A DNA stretch of 64,000 nucleotides from Bin87 sp965217175 (GTDB taxonomy: Bacteria; Chloroflexota; Dehalococcoidia; Lucifugimonadales; UBA3495). The stretch spans positions 620,001-684,000 of the forward strand of contig OZ244251.1 in NCBI GenBank assembly GCA_965217175.1, written 5' to 3'. The translations under genes were made by a program, and so were the position numbers. Positions within the stretch are counted from its first letter, which is position 1. Each line of letters starts with the position of its first letter. Below, piece after piece: positions 35,532-44,308 of the stretch. Under the pieces are notes generated by a model. It was not told the origin of the DNA, ran no database searches, and worked only from the letters and a program-made list of their open reading frames with translations.

Positions 35532-35933
35532 TCAGAGTGTCAGTTCGGCCGGCACGAGGCGTCGGTGCACCGGGTCCGCGGCCAGTGCGAAAGTTTCCAG
35601 CGTCATCGCGCCGATGAGGGTTTTGCGTTGGTCGGTTCCAAATACCACGTAAACATATCGCGTTTGTCCGTTCATTTCGATTCTGGCCCACCCAATAGGC
35701 AGTTGTTGGACCGAACCATCGGCCAGGCTGAAAAGCAACTCATCATCCCGCGGAATACCCAACTCATCGAGAACAACAGCTGGGATCACCGAGTAAGACG
35801 CCCCCGTATCTACCAAACCACTCAGAGTCTGCGAGTTGGCGCTGTCCGGTGCGTACAGCGTGAATTCAGCCTGAAAGGTTCCCAACTGTTTGCCCCCTAT
35901 CGTCGAACCGGGAACAATCGTCCACTGCGTCAT
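35532..35933 (-). CDS. Retropepsin-like aspartic protease
   Basis: A 133-residue protein with a single LVDTGASYSVIP motif, the DTGA active site of retroviral-type aspartic proteases, and a second hydrophobic-Gly segment (TLIGAMTLE) matching the ILGxxxL end of the fold. One active-site Asp means it works as a dimer. No signal peptide. It follows the DUF1501 gene by 9 bases on the same strand, so the two are probably co-transcribed. Substrate unknown. Confidence 0.8.
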   Translation of the reverse strand: MTQWTIVPGSTIGGKQLGTFQAEFTLYAPDSANSQTLSGLVDTGASYSVIPAVVLDELGIPRDDELLFSLADGSVQQLPIGWARIEMNGQTRYVYVVFGTDQRKTLIGAMTLETFALAADPVHRRLVPAELTL

Positions 35934-35942
35934 TGCGCCTCG

Positions 35943-37070
35943 TTATACAAAGGCCGGCTTCTCGAAATTTCCGCCCACCACCGAGTTGGCGTCCAGCCCC
36001 AGCCACTGCTCCACCAGCGTGCCGTACACGCCGCGGAAGTCCGTGTTGAACGCCAAGTCGCCCTCCACCAGATCATTGTCCGCCAGGGAGGGATACTCGC
36101 CGTACATTCCGCCGCGCACCGGGTCGCCGATGGCAAAGGCCACTCCGCCGCTGCCGTGGTCGGTGCCGCTTCCGTTGTCCTTCACCCGCCGGCCGAATTC
36201 CGTAAACGCCAATATCACCACGTTTTCGGCAACGTCGTGCTCCCGCAGGTCCGCGTAGAAATCACTCACGGCACTGCTGAAATCGGTCAACAGCTTGGGA
36301 TGCACGGTTGCCTCGCTGGCGTGGGTGTCGTAGCCGCCCTGCTGGGTGTAGAACACTCGGGTGCCCAGGTTTGCCGTCAATACTTTGGCGATGCCCTGCA
36401 GGTTCCTGGCTATCGACGATTCTGCGTACTCGATGCTGGAGGTGTACATATCGGGAGCCGCCTTCAGGATATCGGCGCCCTTCAGCGCGTCCAGTCCGGT
36501 TTGACCCAGATAGTCCATTGTGGCGCCCAAACCCACCGTTGGAGAATACATGCGTGAGAAAATATCCAGCGCCTGCGAACGCTCCGGCTCGCCCGTGATA
36601 CCCGTAAGCACGCCATACGTCTCCAGAACGGCCACTGACGCCACGGGCACGCCGGTCAGCGCCATCGCCCGCGGTAGACCCCGACCGAAGTTCACCCCGG
36701 TCAGCACGTTTTCCGAGTTGGGGTCCAGATCACGGATCACGCGACCCAGCCAACCCTCGGTTCCCACCTTTTCCGGTTCGCAAGTGTGCCAGATATCCAT
36801 GCTGCGGAAGTGGCTCCGGTTCGGCGTCGGATACCCAACACCGTTTATGATGGCCACCTTGCCGGCGTCGTACAGGCTCTTGATCTCGGCCAGCGCCGGA
36901 TTCAAACCCAGCCGGCCATCGATGGTCAATACTTCATCCGCCGGTATCCCAACGCTGGGCCGGCTATCGTGATACCGCCCGTCCGTGTAGGGAATAACCG
37001 TGTTGAGATAATCGTTGCCCCCGGTAAGCTGGACTACGACGAGAATCGGGTCTTTGTTGGTGCTGGTCAT
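35943..37070 (-). CDS. DUF1501 family protein
   Basis: A 375-residue protein of the DUF1501 (sulfatase-like fold, often Tat-exported) group. VVVQLTGGNDYLNTVIPY at the start, GVGYPTPNRSHFRSMDIWHT, QGGYDTHASEATVH and VILAFTEFGRRVKDNGSGTDHGSGG are hallmark motifs with conserved Asp, His and Ser. Start at ATG 37070; a GGAGA lies about 9 bases upstream. Unlike many members there is no Tat signal from this start. Such genes commonly pair with DUF1800 genes, which is not the case here. Confidence 0.88.
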   Translation of the reverse strand: MTSTNKDPILVVVQLTGGNDYLNTVIPYTDGRYHDSRPSVGIPADEVLTIDGRLGLNPALAEIKSLYDAGKVAIINGVGYPTPNRSHFRSMDIWHTCEPEKVGTEGWLGRVIRDLDPNSENVLTGVNFGRGLPRAMALTGVPVASVAVLETYGVLTGITGEPERSQALDIFSRMYSPTVGLGATMDYLGQTGLDALKGADILKAAPDMYTSSIEYAESSIARNLQGIAKVLTANLGTRVFYTQQGGYDTHASEATVHPKLLTDFSSAVSDFYADLREHDVAENVVILAFTEFGRRVKDNGSGTDHGSGGVAFAIGDPVRGGMYGEYPSLADNDLVEGDLAFNTDFRGVYGTLVEQWLGLDANSVVGGNFEKPAFV

Positions 37071-37169
37071 AGCGAAGCGTCTCCGTGCCTTGTTGCGAAA
37101 AAATTGCCGGTTTGATGGTGGCCCTAGTTTAGCACAGCCCAATCGGGCGGGCCTATTGGCCGGGCCTAC

Positions 37170-37500
37170 CGAGATGTGAACCCCCGCCCCCGCTCGTCCT
37201 GAGCCTGTCGAAGGGCCCGAACCCCCGTCATGGCGAGCGTAGCGCGGCGACGTGGCAATCCCGATGCCAGGGGTGGCGAACCTCCGTCATTCCGGACTTG
37301 ATCCGGAATCCACCGGGGGAGCAGGGGTGGGTGGATTCCCGCTTTCGCGGGAAAGACGGGGTGGAGGCGGAACCCCCCACTTCCCACGCATCCCGAGCCT
37401 GTAGAAAGACCCCCTCTCCCTCGATGGGAGAGGGTTGGAGCCTGCCCCGTACTTGATACGGGGGTGAGGGTGAGCCCCCCGTCATTGCGAGCGAAGTGCC
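37170..37500 (+). repeat. Dispersed repeat cluster (R3, R1, R4, R2, R1 partial)
   Basis: Contains R3 near 37193-37217, R1 near 37226-37262, a hairpin of the CCGGACTTGATCCGG type, R4 (TTCCCGCTTTCGCGGGAAAG near 37335-37355), a decayed R3, R2 near 37411-37470 and a truncated R1 near 37480. Fills the whole gap between the DUF1501 gene and the P-loop-like gene. Confidence 0.82.
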
Positions 37501-37539
37501 GCGTTTGACATCCCCGGCGTTTCCGGGCATGTTGGCCCC

Positions 37540-38778
37540 ATGCGTGCGTTGCTGGCCGGTACTTCCGGAGTGGACAAGGGCGTTGTCATCTCCAACCTGA
37601 TCGCCAGGCTGGCCGCCCACGGCGATATCCCCCGCGACCCGGGCGACGCAAATTCCGACGCCAATTCGCGCCATGTGCTGGTGGCCAACGTCGAAGACAT
37701 CATCGCCGAGCAGGGCGACGATTTGGCCAGCGCCCTGTCATCCTTCCGTCCCCGCTACCAACTGGCGGCCTGGCAGCGGGCTGGCCTGCGCATCTCCCAA
37801 CAGCTGGAGTCAGCCGATCCTCACCACTGCCTCATTGCCGCCCACCTCACCTACTACACCAGCGGCCGGCAGTTTTCGCTCATCGACGTTCCCACCATCC
37901 GCCGCTGGCGACCCGACTGCATCATCACGCTGGTGGACGACATGCTGGACATACACGCCGCCATGCAGCGCCGCGACGCCGACCAGCACACCAACTTCCG
38001 CCTCCGCCTCCGCGAGATCCTCGCCTGGCGCTCCGCCGAAATCGCCATGGCCGATCTGCTCGCCCGCAACCTCTACGAAATACGTACGATCCCCCACTAC
38101 GTGGTGGGGGTCAAGCATCCCGCCGAAATGCTCTACCGGCTCATCTTCCGCCGCCGTCAGTATCCCCTGGTGTATTCCAGCTTTCCCATCACCGCCGTCC
38201 GTGACGATCCGGACCTGCGGAGCAGGATCGACGACATACGCAACGAGCTGCACCGCCGTTTCATCGTTTTCGACCCCCTGACTCTCGACGAAGGAACGCC
38301 CCAGGTGTTCGCCAGGGCTCAGGCCGCCGTCTCCGACGCAGTCCCCGAGATAACCATCTGCGAGCACGAAGCGCGCTGGCCTATGGAGATAGCCGGTACT
38401 CTCAGCGACGGACGCCCTCCAACTTACCCAATGACCCTCGACCCGCAGGAGGCTCTTGAGGTTTGGGACGATCTGGAGAACCAGATTCGTCATCGCGACC
38501 TCACCATGGTTGAGCAGGCCCAGTGCATCGCCGCCTACCGCATCACCATGGGCGGTCGGCTATCCACTGGTATGTACTCTGAGTTGATGTATGCCACGCA
38601 CACCGCCGAGCCGGCCCGTCCCGTGCTGATGTTTGCCGACCCGTCGGATAACGGCCTTGAGCATCCCTTCCTGCGCAACTTCAATCACCGCACCTTCTAC
38701 TCCGTCGACGATTGGTACGATGCCGTCAGCAGCATCGGGCCTGCCCCTGACCCCGAAGCCCAGCAACCGTTGTTCTAA
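37540..38778 (+). CDS. Uncharacterised protein with an N-terminal P-loop-like motif
   Basis: A 412-residue soluble protein. It starts MRALLAGTSGVDKGVVISNL, a GTSGVDKG sequence resembling a Walker A loop, and HHCLIAAHLTYYTSGRQFSLIDVP and DCIITLVDDMLD resemble the strands of an adenylate-kinase-like or NTPase fold. Family not recognised. The last 57 residues (from ARPVLMFADPSDNG) are nearly identical to the end of the lipoprotein at 39627, because a 345-bp segment is duplicated. In this protein the tail continues a preceding soluble domain and probably is the original context. ATG at 37540 follows a repeat region without a strong ribosome site. Confidence 0.65.
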   Translation: MRALLAGTSGVDKGVVISNLIARLAAHGDIPRDPGDANSDANSRHVLVANVEDIIAEQGDDLASALSSFRPRYQLAAWQRAGLRISQQLESADPHHCLIAAHLTYYTSGRQFSLIDVPTIRRWRPDCIITLVDDMLDIHAAMQRRDADQHTNFRLRLREILAWRSAEIAMADLLARNLYEIRTIPHYVVGVKHPAEMLYRLIFRRRQYPLVYSSFPITAVRDDPDLRSRIDDIRNELHRRFIVFDPLTLDEGTPQVFARAQAAVSDAVPEITICEHEARWPMEIAGTLSDGRPPTYPMTLDPQEALEVWDDLENQIRHRDLTMVEQAQCIAAYRITMGGRLSTGMYSELMYATHTAEPARPVLMFADPSDNGLEHPFLRNFNHRTFYSVDDWYDAVSSIGPAPDPEAQQPLF

Positions 38779-38948
38779 TACCATCTCGGCAGCGCAAAAC
38801 CCCCTACCCACGCATCCTGAGCCCCCTGTCATTACGAGGAGCGGCAGCGACGTGGCAATCTCGATGCCAGGAATGGGTGGATTCCCGCTTTCGCGGGAAA
38901 GACGGGGGTGAGGGCGCAACCCCCAACCCCCCGTTCGTCCTGAGCCTG
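38604..38948 (+). repeat. Segmental duplication, copy 1 (345 bp)
   Basis: Covers the last 57 codons of the P-loop-like gene, its stop and the following intergenic repeats. It aligns without gaps over its main length to 40745-41089. The encoded tails differ at only 5 of 57 residues. Confidence 0.85.
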
Positions 38949-39045
38949 TCGAAGGACCCCCTCTCCCTTGATGGGAGAGGGCTGCGTGGGGGTAACAATG
39001 TCCCCGGTCTTTGCGAGGAGCGCCAGCGACGTGGCAATCCCGATG
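38815..39045 (+). repeat. Dispersed repeat cluster (R1, R4, R3, R2, R1)
   Basis: R1 near 38827-38862, R4 near 38880-38907, R3 near 38933-38956, R2 near 38957-38990 and a second R1 near 39010-39043. The first part lies inside the segmental duplication. Confidence 0.82.
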
Positions 39046-39626
39046 AGGTTGAACATACATCGGCGGTCCGCTGCTAGCCGGCTGCGTCGCATGTAACTGT
39101 TCAGAGTTGAAGGTAGTATTCTGGCCCCAACCGGTCTTTCCCGCGAACGCGGGAATCCAGGAGGCCGAGGATAAGCAACATTGCGGTTAAAAGACGTCTC
39201 TGGATTCCGGCTCAAGGCCGGAATGACGGAGTGGTATGGAAATCACACGTCGAGTCTGAACTGTTACCGTCGCATATGTGTTGAGCCAAATTTCTCGCGC
39301 AAAATGATCATCATGGTGGTGGGAAGTGTACTGATCACATCCCACACCAGCCATGACTAAGATTCCACTTTAGCTCCCCAAACCATGGCAGGTATCGCAA
39401 ATTGCTCTGTTATCAGATTCTCACCAGCGAATACGAGCGTGCTTTTTTGCGGCAGTTCAGTCAGGATGAAGAACCCGCGTCCTCAGACGTTAAATGAATT
39501 GCCCACCGTCGTATGGCGACAGCGTTCGGGCAAATTTCGGCATCCATGCTACCTGGGTTGCATCCCGCTGCTAGTTCAACTAGCATTCCCAAATTTCCAA
39601 CCCACTACAGTGAGGTAGTTATTTTA
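39046..39626. other. Intergenic stretch with one further repeat pair and no supported gene
   Basis: Near 39140-39240 there is an R4-like TTCCCGCGAACGCGGGAA and a GGATTCCGGCTCAAGGCCGG palindrome. I see no convincing coding frame, RNA gene or terminator in the rest. Base composition between 39290 and 39630 is visibly more AT-rich than the flanking chromosome. Confidence 0.5.
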
Positions 39627-40919
39627 TTGACAAAGCATTCGGCCTATTTATCTATTCTCCCTTTGGTCCTGTTCGTACTCGCAACCGCCATCGCCTGTGC
39701 GTCAAGCACCCAACCAAATACACCGAGAAGTAACGACGCCCACACACCAACCACACCCGCCGACGCGACGCTAGCGGTCGAGCCTGGCACAACCACGATC
39801 ACCGCAGATTGGCCACCCGTAATGAACGCCGACACCTACGAAGTCCGCTGGCGTCAAACCGGTGATGACTTCACGGACGCCGCCTCAATGTCCACCACCG
39901 AATCCGATGCCGAGTTCGACGTCGGGAGCCAGGGTTTATGGATAGTGCGCGTGGTGGCTTGCAACGCCAGCGGGTGCAGTGATCCCGCAACGTCCTCAGC
40001 CCCTGTCATTATTAACATCTTGGGACATCAGGCCGTTCGCGCGTGGGATACCGATGCTGGTATCCATCTCGACTGGGACCCGCTTCCCGGCGGCTACGTG
40101 GTCAAGTATCGGCTGAGTACGGATGCCAGCATGTGGAAAAGTTCAACAGTGCTATCCGAGAACGGCTTCACCATCACCGGGGATGACCTGACTGACTTCG
40201 AGGGTATCGGCTCTCCGATCATTCGCGTGCACTTCAATTGCGACACCAACGGCGAGCATTGCACGCTCCTTGGCAGGTATCCCAATAACGATATGCAGGA
40301 GCTCAGTCGCTTCGCCAATCCCGGCGCACCGGAGAGGACAACTGTTGCCAGGGGCCGCCGCTCAACGCCCAACGAACTACCCGATCCGGTGACCCGCATA
40401 CTTCGCCCTGTCGGAGACTTCACCGTGACCTACAAAACGGTCGAGGGCTACGATGATCCTTTCCGTTGCCTGGAGCGGGACGCCGAGAACGCGTGGGAGC
40501 GGAATTTTTTCGGAGACACTGTCAAGAAATGCTCGGGATCACAATCCGAGATTCTCGATCACTACGTGTATGAGCCCGACACCACCTTCCCGGACGGTGC
40601 CATCTGCGGCACCAGAAAGCCGAAAACCGATTACGAACGAGATCAATTCGGTGAGGAGGTCAGGGTCTGCAACAGGCATCCCGATCCAGATGACGATCAG
40701 CAAAATTCACCATCATCGACCGACCCATCCACTCGCACCCACATCGCCGACCCGGCCCGTCCCGTGCTGATGTATGCCGACCCGTCGGATAACGGCCTTG
40801 AGCATCCCTTCCTGCGCAACTTCAATCACCGCACCTTCTACTCCCTTGACGATTGGAACGATGCCGTCAGCCGCATCGGGCCTGCCCCTGATCCCGAAGC
40901 CCAGCAACCGCTGTTCTAA
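39627..40919 (+). CDS. Fn3-type lipoprotein with a C-terminal tail copied from an unrelated gene
   Basis: A 430-residue exported protein starting at TTG 39627 (GTGAGG about 12 bases upstream). The N-terminus SILPLVLFVLATAIAC is a signal peptide with a lipobox Cys. A Thr/Pro linker leads to two fibronectin-type-III-like domains (ITADWPPVMNADTYEVRW, then IHLDWDPLPGGYVVKYRLS). The second half has paired Cys in FRCLERD, KKCSGSQ, AICGTRK and RVCNRHP. The final 57 residues (ADPARPVLMYADPSDNG to PLF) match the end of the cytoplasmic protein at 37540 and were acquired by segmental duplication. Function unknown; probably surface binding. Confidence 0.7.
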   Translation: MTKHSAYLSILPLVLFVLATAIACASSTQPNTPRSNDAHTPTTPADATLAVEPGTTTITADWPPVMNADTYEVRWRQTGDDFTDAASMSTTESDAEFDVGSQGLWIVRVVACNASGCSDPATSSAPVIINILGHQAVRAWDTDAGIHLDWDPLPGGYVVKYRLSTDASMWKSSTVLSENGFTITGDDLTDFEGIGSPIIRVHFNCDTNGEHCTLLGRYPNNDMQELSRFANPGAPERTTVARGRRSTPNELPDPVTRILRPVGDFTVTYKTVEGYDDPFRCLERDAENAWERNFFGDTVKKCSGSQSEILDHYVYEPDTTFPDGAICGTRKPKTDYERDQFGEEVRVCNRHPDPDDDQQNSPSSTDPSTRTHIADPARPVLMYADPSDNGLEHPFLRNFNHRTFYSLDDWNDAVSRIGPAPDPEAQQPLF

Positions 40920-41089
40920 TACCACCTTGGTAGGGCCAAATCCCCGGCCACTCATCCGGAGCCCCCTGTCATTACGAGGAGCGGCAGCGACGTGGCAATC
41001 TCGATGCCAGGAATGGGTGGATTCCCGCTTTCGCGGGAAAGACGGGGGTGAGGGCGCAACCCCCAACCCCCCCGCTCGTGCTGAGCCTG
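40745..41089 (+). repeat. Segmental duplication, copy 2 (345 bp)
   Basis: Second copy of 38604-38948, here fused in frame to the Fn3 lipoprotein gene. The codons just upstream (a Ser/Pro/Asp-rich stretch) differ from copy 1, placing the junction near 40745. Confidence 0.85.
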
Positions 41090-41215
41090 CAGAACAGACC
41101 CTCTCCCTCCATGAGAGAGGGCTGCGTGAGGTTGATCCCCCGTTCGTCCTGAGCCTGTCGAAGGACCCCCGTCATTGCGAACCGCGGCAGCGACGTGGCA
41201 ATCTCGGGGGAACTG
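40962..41215 (+). repeat. Dispersed repeat cluster (R1, R4, R3, R2, R3, R1)
   Basis: R1 near 40967-41003, R4 near 41020-41047, a decayed R3 near 41075, R2 near 41097-41135, R3 near 41141-41166 and R1 near 41169-41206. The first half belongs to the segmental duplication. Confidence 0.82.
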
Positions 41216-41340
41216 AACGCCCAGTGGAAACCCAATCGCCGCGCTTTCCCAATATGCCGCCGTCGCCCGTGTTGACGCCGGCCCCCGATGTTGCGTAAAA
41301 TTGTGACAACATCGACTTCCCGTCAGGGGGTGACGAATTT

Positions 41341-41697
41341 ATGCCTATTACGCAGAACGGCGTTGAACTGACCGTTGAGATTTCGGCAAAGGCCGCCGAG
41401 AAAATCAAGTATTTCGCCGATAAAGAAGGAATCATGGGTGACGTGGGCCTGCGGGTGGCGGTTAAGGGTGGCGGCTGCTCCGGTCTCACCTACGACCTTA
41501 CCATCACCGACCAGGAGCGCGAATCCGACAAAATCGTCGAACAGTACGGTGTCAAGGTCATGGTGGACAAGAAGTCCTACATCTACCTCGTTGGCACCCA
41601 GCTCGACTTTTCCGACGGGCTGAACGGCAAGGGTTTCGTGTTCGAAAATCCCAACGCCAAAAAGGCTTGTGGCTGCGGCACCTCCTTCGCCGTATAA
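41341..41697 (+). CDS. A-type iron-sulfur carrier (HesB/IscA/ErpA family)
   Basis: A 118-residue Fe-S assembly scaffold or carrier. The three ligand cysteines are present: GGGCSGLTY and the C-terminal CGCGTSF pair. ISAKAAEKIKYF and VDKKSYIYLVGTQLDF are typical. Complete length. It lies 198 bases before the ygfZ-like gene, a protein that assists A-type carriers in Fe-S maturation, so functional linkage is likely. Confidence 0.93.
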   Translation: MPITQNGVELTVEISAKAAEKIKYFADKEGIMGDVGLRVAVKGGGCSGLTYDLTITDQERESDKIVEQYGVKVMVDKKSYIYLVGTQLDFSDGLNGKGFVFENPNAKKACGCGTSFAV

Positions 41698-41894
41698 CCC
41701 GTTCCCCGAATCTCGGGGTCAAACCAACCGTGGTTCTCTGACGGCCGGGCGGTACAACCCCGGCCGTCAACCTTTCCATACCCACCGCGTTGCCAGACCC
41801 ACTGCCGCATCCCGGCAACCCGACCCGGCTTCGATTCGCGCCGACACCATCCCGTTCGTTCCCTCCCGATTCCGTCTGTTCCAGGAGGCTCACC

Positions 41895-42989
41895 TTGGCT
41901 ACCGTTGGCATAGATGCTCACACCGCCGAAGAATTTCGCGTCGCAACCGACCAGGCCGCCTTCTATCAGTCCAGTTCCGGCCGCCTCAAGCTGGTCGGTG
42001 AAGATGCCCGCGACCTGCTCAACCGCCTGTCCACCAACCTGATCGACCCGGATGCCTCACCCGGCTCCGTGAAAGTTACCGTTCTCACCAGCGACCGCGG
42101 CCGCATCGTGGATCTCGTTTGCGTAATCCATTGCGGCGACTACCAGCTGATGTTGACCAGCCCCGGCCAGCAGCAAGCCGTCATCGAATTCCTGGATAAG
42201 TACACCATCATGGAAGACCTGGAGATCGAGGACGTTACCGGCAAAACCGTAATGCTGAACGTCGCCGGCCCCTCTGCTGCCGAAATCATGCAGAAAACGG
42301 TGCCCGAAGCTGTTGCCGACTTCGTGCCCGGTACGTTCCGGCCGGTCACCGTGGGCCCCGAGGCCGCGTCAGCGCTGCTCATCCTCCCGCCGTCCAACCC
42401 GGAAACCGACCGGCAACGGCCCGAATACCTCCTGCTGTTCATGGATATTGACGCCGCGCAGTCGATGGAAACCACCCTGCGGGACGCCGGCGCAGTGGGC
42501 ATCAGCGCCGCCACGGCTGAAACCCTGCGTATTGCCAGACAGCGGCCCCTCTACGGCGCCGAGATGAGCGATACCTATAACCCGTTGGAGGCTGGTCTGA
42601 TCGGCGCCATCGACTTCCACAAGGGTTGCTACATCGGCCAAGAGGTTATCGCCCGGCTGGACACCTACGAAAAGGTGCAGAAATACCTGGTCGCCCTGCA
42701 CTTTCAAGCCGATAACGACGGTGTGGACAATCTCGCGGGGACGCTGCCCGGCTCCCGGTTGGTTGACGCGGACGGAAAGGCCATGGGGCTGGTTACATCG
42801 GCAACCGTCGTACCCACGGCAAACGGCGCCGGCGTCATCGGCCTCGGTTACGTCCGCACCGCCGCCGCAAAAGTAGGCAACGCGCTCAGCGTCACCACCC
42901 CCGACGGCGAGGCCATCAGCGGACTGACAGCTCACATCACGGCGCAACCCCAGCTGTTCGGCGGTGAGCAACCAACCCTCAGCGCCTGA
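41895..42989 (+). CDS. ygfZ: Folate-binding protein YgfZ/GcvT family
   Basis: A 364-residue tetrahydrofolate-binding protein that supports Fe-S enzyme maturation. The diagnostic KGCYIGQEVIARL motif is present, with LSTNLIDPDASPGSVKVTVLTSDRGRIV at the N-terminus and the YNPLEAGLIGAIDFHKG stretch before the signature. Start is TTG 41895, chosen for the AGGAGG 6 bases upstream; upstream in-frame starts lack one. Adjacent to the IscA-type carrier. Confidence 0.9.
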   Translation: MATVGIDAHTAEEFRVATDQAAFYQSSSGRLKLVGEDARDLLNRLSTNLIDPDASPGSVKVTVLTSDRGRIVDLVCVIHCGDYQLMLTSPGQQQAVIEFLDKYTIMEDLEIEDVTGKTVMLNVAGPSAAEIMQKTVPEAVADFVPGTFRPVTVGPEAASALLILPPSNPETDRQRPEYLLLFMDIDAAQSMETTLRDAGAVGISAATAETLRIARQRPLYGAEMSDTYNPLEAGLIGAIDFHKGCYIGQEVIARLDTYEKVQKYLVALHFQADNDGVDNLAGTLPGSRLVDADGKAMGLVTSATVVPTANGAGVIGLGYVRTAAAKVGNALSVTTPDGEAISGLTAHITAQPQLFGGEQPTLSA

Positions 42990-43001
42990 CCTGCACACGG
43001 C

Positions 43002-43147
43002 TCCGCAGCCGTGTCCGCCACCTGCTGATGCATGGCATCCCGATCAACCACCTGTTCCGGTGGCTGGGCCATGCCTCGATCACTCCGACGCTGGCTTACC
43101 TGGAGCTGGTGCCTGACCCGACAGGTAATCTGGCGGCGGTACCGTGA
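43002..43147 (+). pseudogene. C-terminal remnant of a tyrosine recombinase
   Basis: A 48-codon fragment reads RLRSRVRHLLMHGIPINHLF, then RWLGHASITPTLAYLEL. This is the end of a phage-type integrase, with the LGH box and the catalytic Tyr in AYLEL, while the upstream catalytic parts are missing. It belongs to a different subgroup from the intact recombinase at 58741. It marks the left edge of the accessory region. Confidence 0.72.
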
Positions 43148-43215
43148 TCGCTAAAGGCCAACCCCGTAAATCTAAATGTTCTGGGGTGGTATGGACCCTG
43201 GATTTTTAGTTCATC

Positions 43216-44139
43216 GTGGCCGCGGTCGTCGCGCCTCTCACTCTTGGGGTGCTGCTGATTTGGCTATGGGACGGGTCGTGGGATTGGGGTAGTGGCGACG
43301 ATGAATCTGGCAGCACTACCATACGCAACATCGGTCTTGTTATCGCCGGCATAGAAGCTCTGATAATTGCCATGTGGCGGAGCATCGTGTCCGGACGGCA
43401 AAATGAAGCGGCTCAGCAGCAATCGGGGACGGGCCGACGAGCCTTACTGAACGACCGCCACGAGAGGGCCGTCGAACTGCTAGCAAATCGTGTGCTCGCT
43501 GTCCGACTCGGTGGGATAGAGGCATTACGTCGCCTCGCTGAAGAGGACCCCCAACACTACCATCAGCCTGTGGTGAACCAATTCTGCGCGTTTGTCCGCC
43601 ACCCAACTCCAGACCCCGACCTGATACAAACATTCGTCCTCGATTCGTCTCAGGGGATGGTGGTACCTATAGTGAGGGATGATGTACAACACGCATTGGT
43701 GGCCGTCGGTCGTCGGAGTGAGGCGGGCATCTAACTAGAGCAGACAACAGGCGTACGGTTAGACCTGCGAATGGTGGATCTCCAAAAACTGTTGCTCACA
43801 GACTCCAACTTGAACGGGGCAATATTCGAAGGCGCGAACCTCTCACACCCGCGGTTGTATGGCATTGACTTTTCTAACGCGTATTTCAGGTACGCCAATC
43901 CGCAAAGCACGTTTTTCCCACGGTCCAGTTTCAAGGATGCCATGTTTGACAGCGCTGATCTTTCGCACTCAGTGTTCAACCTTTGCGGGAGGGAGCCTGC
44001 CCAGGACTTGTCGCCCAACCAGTTGATTGATGCGTTGGCAGCACCGGATCATCGCCCTGACCTACGGGGCGTTATCGACCCGGCTACGGACAAACAGATG
44101 GAATGGCCTGGTAAAGACCGGCCGCCGCGAACTATTTGA
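43216..44139 (+). pseudogene. Pentapeptide-repeat membrane protein split by an in-frame stop
   Basis: Paralog of the intact gene at 50553. The first part (GTG 43216 to TAA 43732-43734) has one membrane span, then AVRLGGIEALRRLAEEDP and FCAFVRHPT. The same frame continues past the stop with pentapeptide repeats (LTDSNLNGAIFEGANLSHPRL and onwards) and an end resembling DARTGEELVW. Alignment to the paralog shows TAA standing where Glu is expected, so a single GAA-to-TAA change explains it. The extra-cytoplasmic N-terminus is shorter than in the paralog. Two separate products are possible but unlikely. Confidence 0.75.
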
Positions 44140-44187
44140 GATACGAACCTACCGATGGTAAAATGGCGCTGTTCATTTCTAAACGTG

Positions 44188-44265
44188 GGCGGTTAGCTCA
44201 GTTGGTTAGAGTACTTGCTCGACACGCAAGAACTCAGTTTGAACCCAACCCGCCAGGCAAGGGTT
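44188..44265 (+). other. Degenerate tRNA-Val(GAC)-like sequence
   Basis: GGGCGGTTAGCTCAGTTGGT matches the acceptor stem and D-arm of tRNA-Val, followed by a CTTGC-TCGACAC-GCAAG anticodon arm with GAC. Position 33 is C instead of the universal T, and the sequence after the anticodon arm has no canonical GTTCGA T-arm nor a properly complementary acceptor 3' strand. It is probably a tRNA disrupted by integration, or an att-site relic, rather than a working tRNA. Confidence 0.4.
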
Positions 44266-44308
44266 CAGTTTCCGACTCGCCGACCCCACATCCCCCGATC
44301 GCCACCAG

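Noticed and set aside
3990..41215. The repeated short units between genes as a CRISPR array.
   Set aside because: Copies are dispersed, vary in spacing and order and have no unique spacers of constant length; no cas genes are present.
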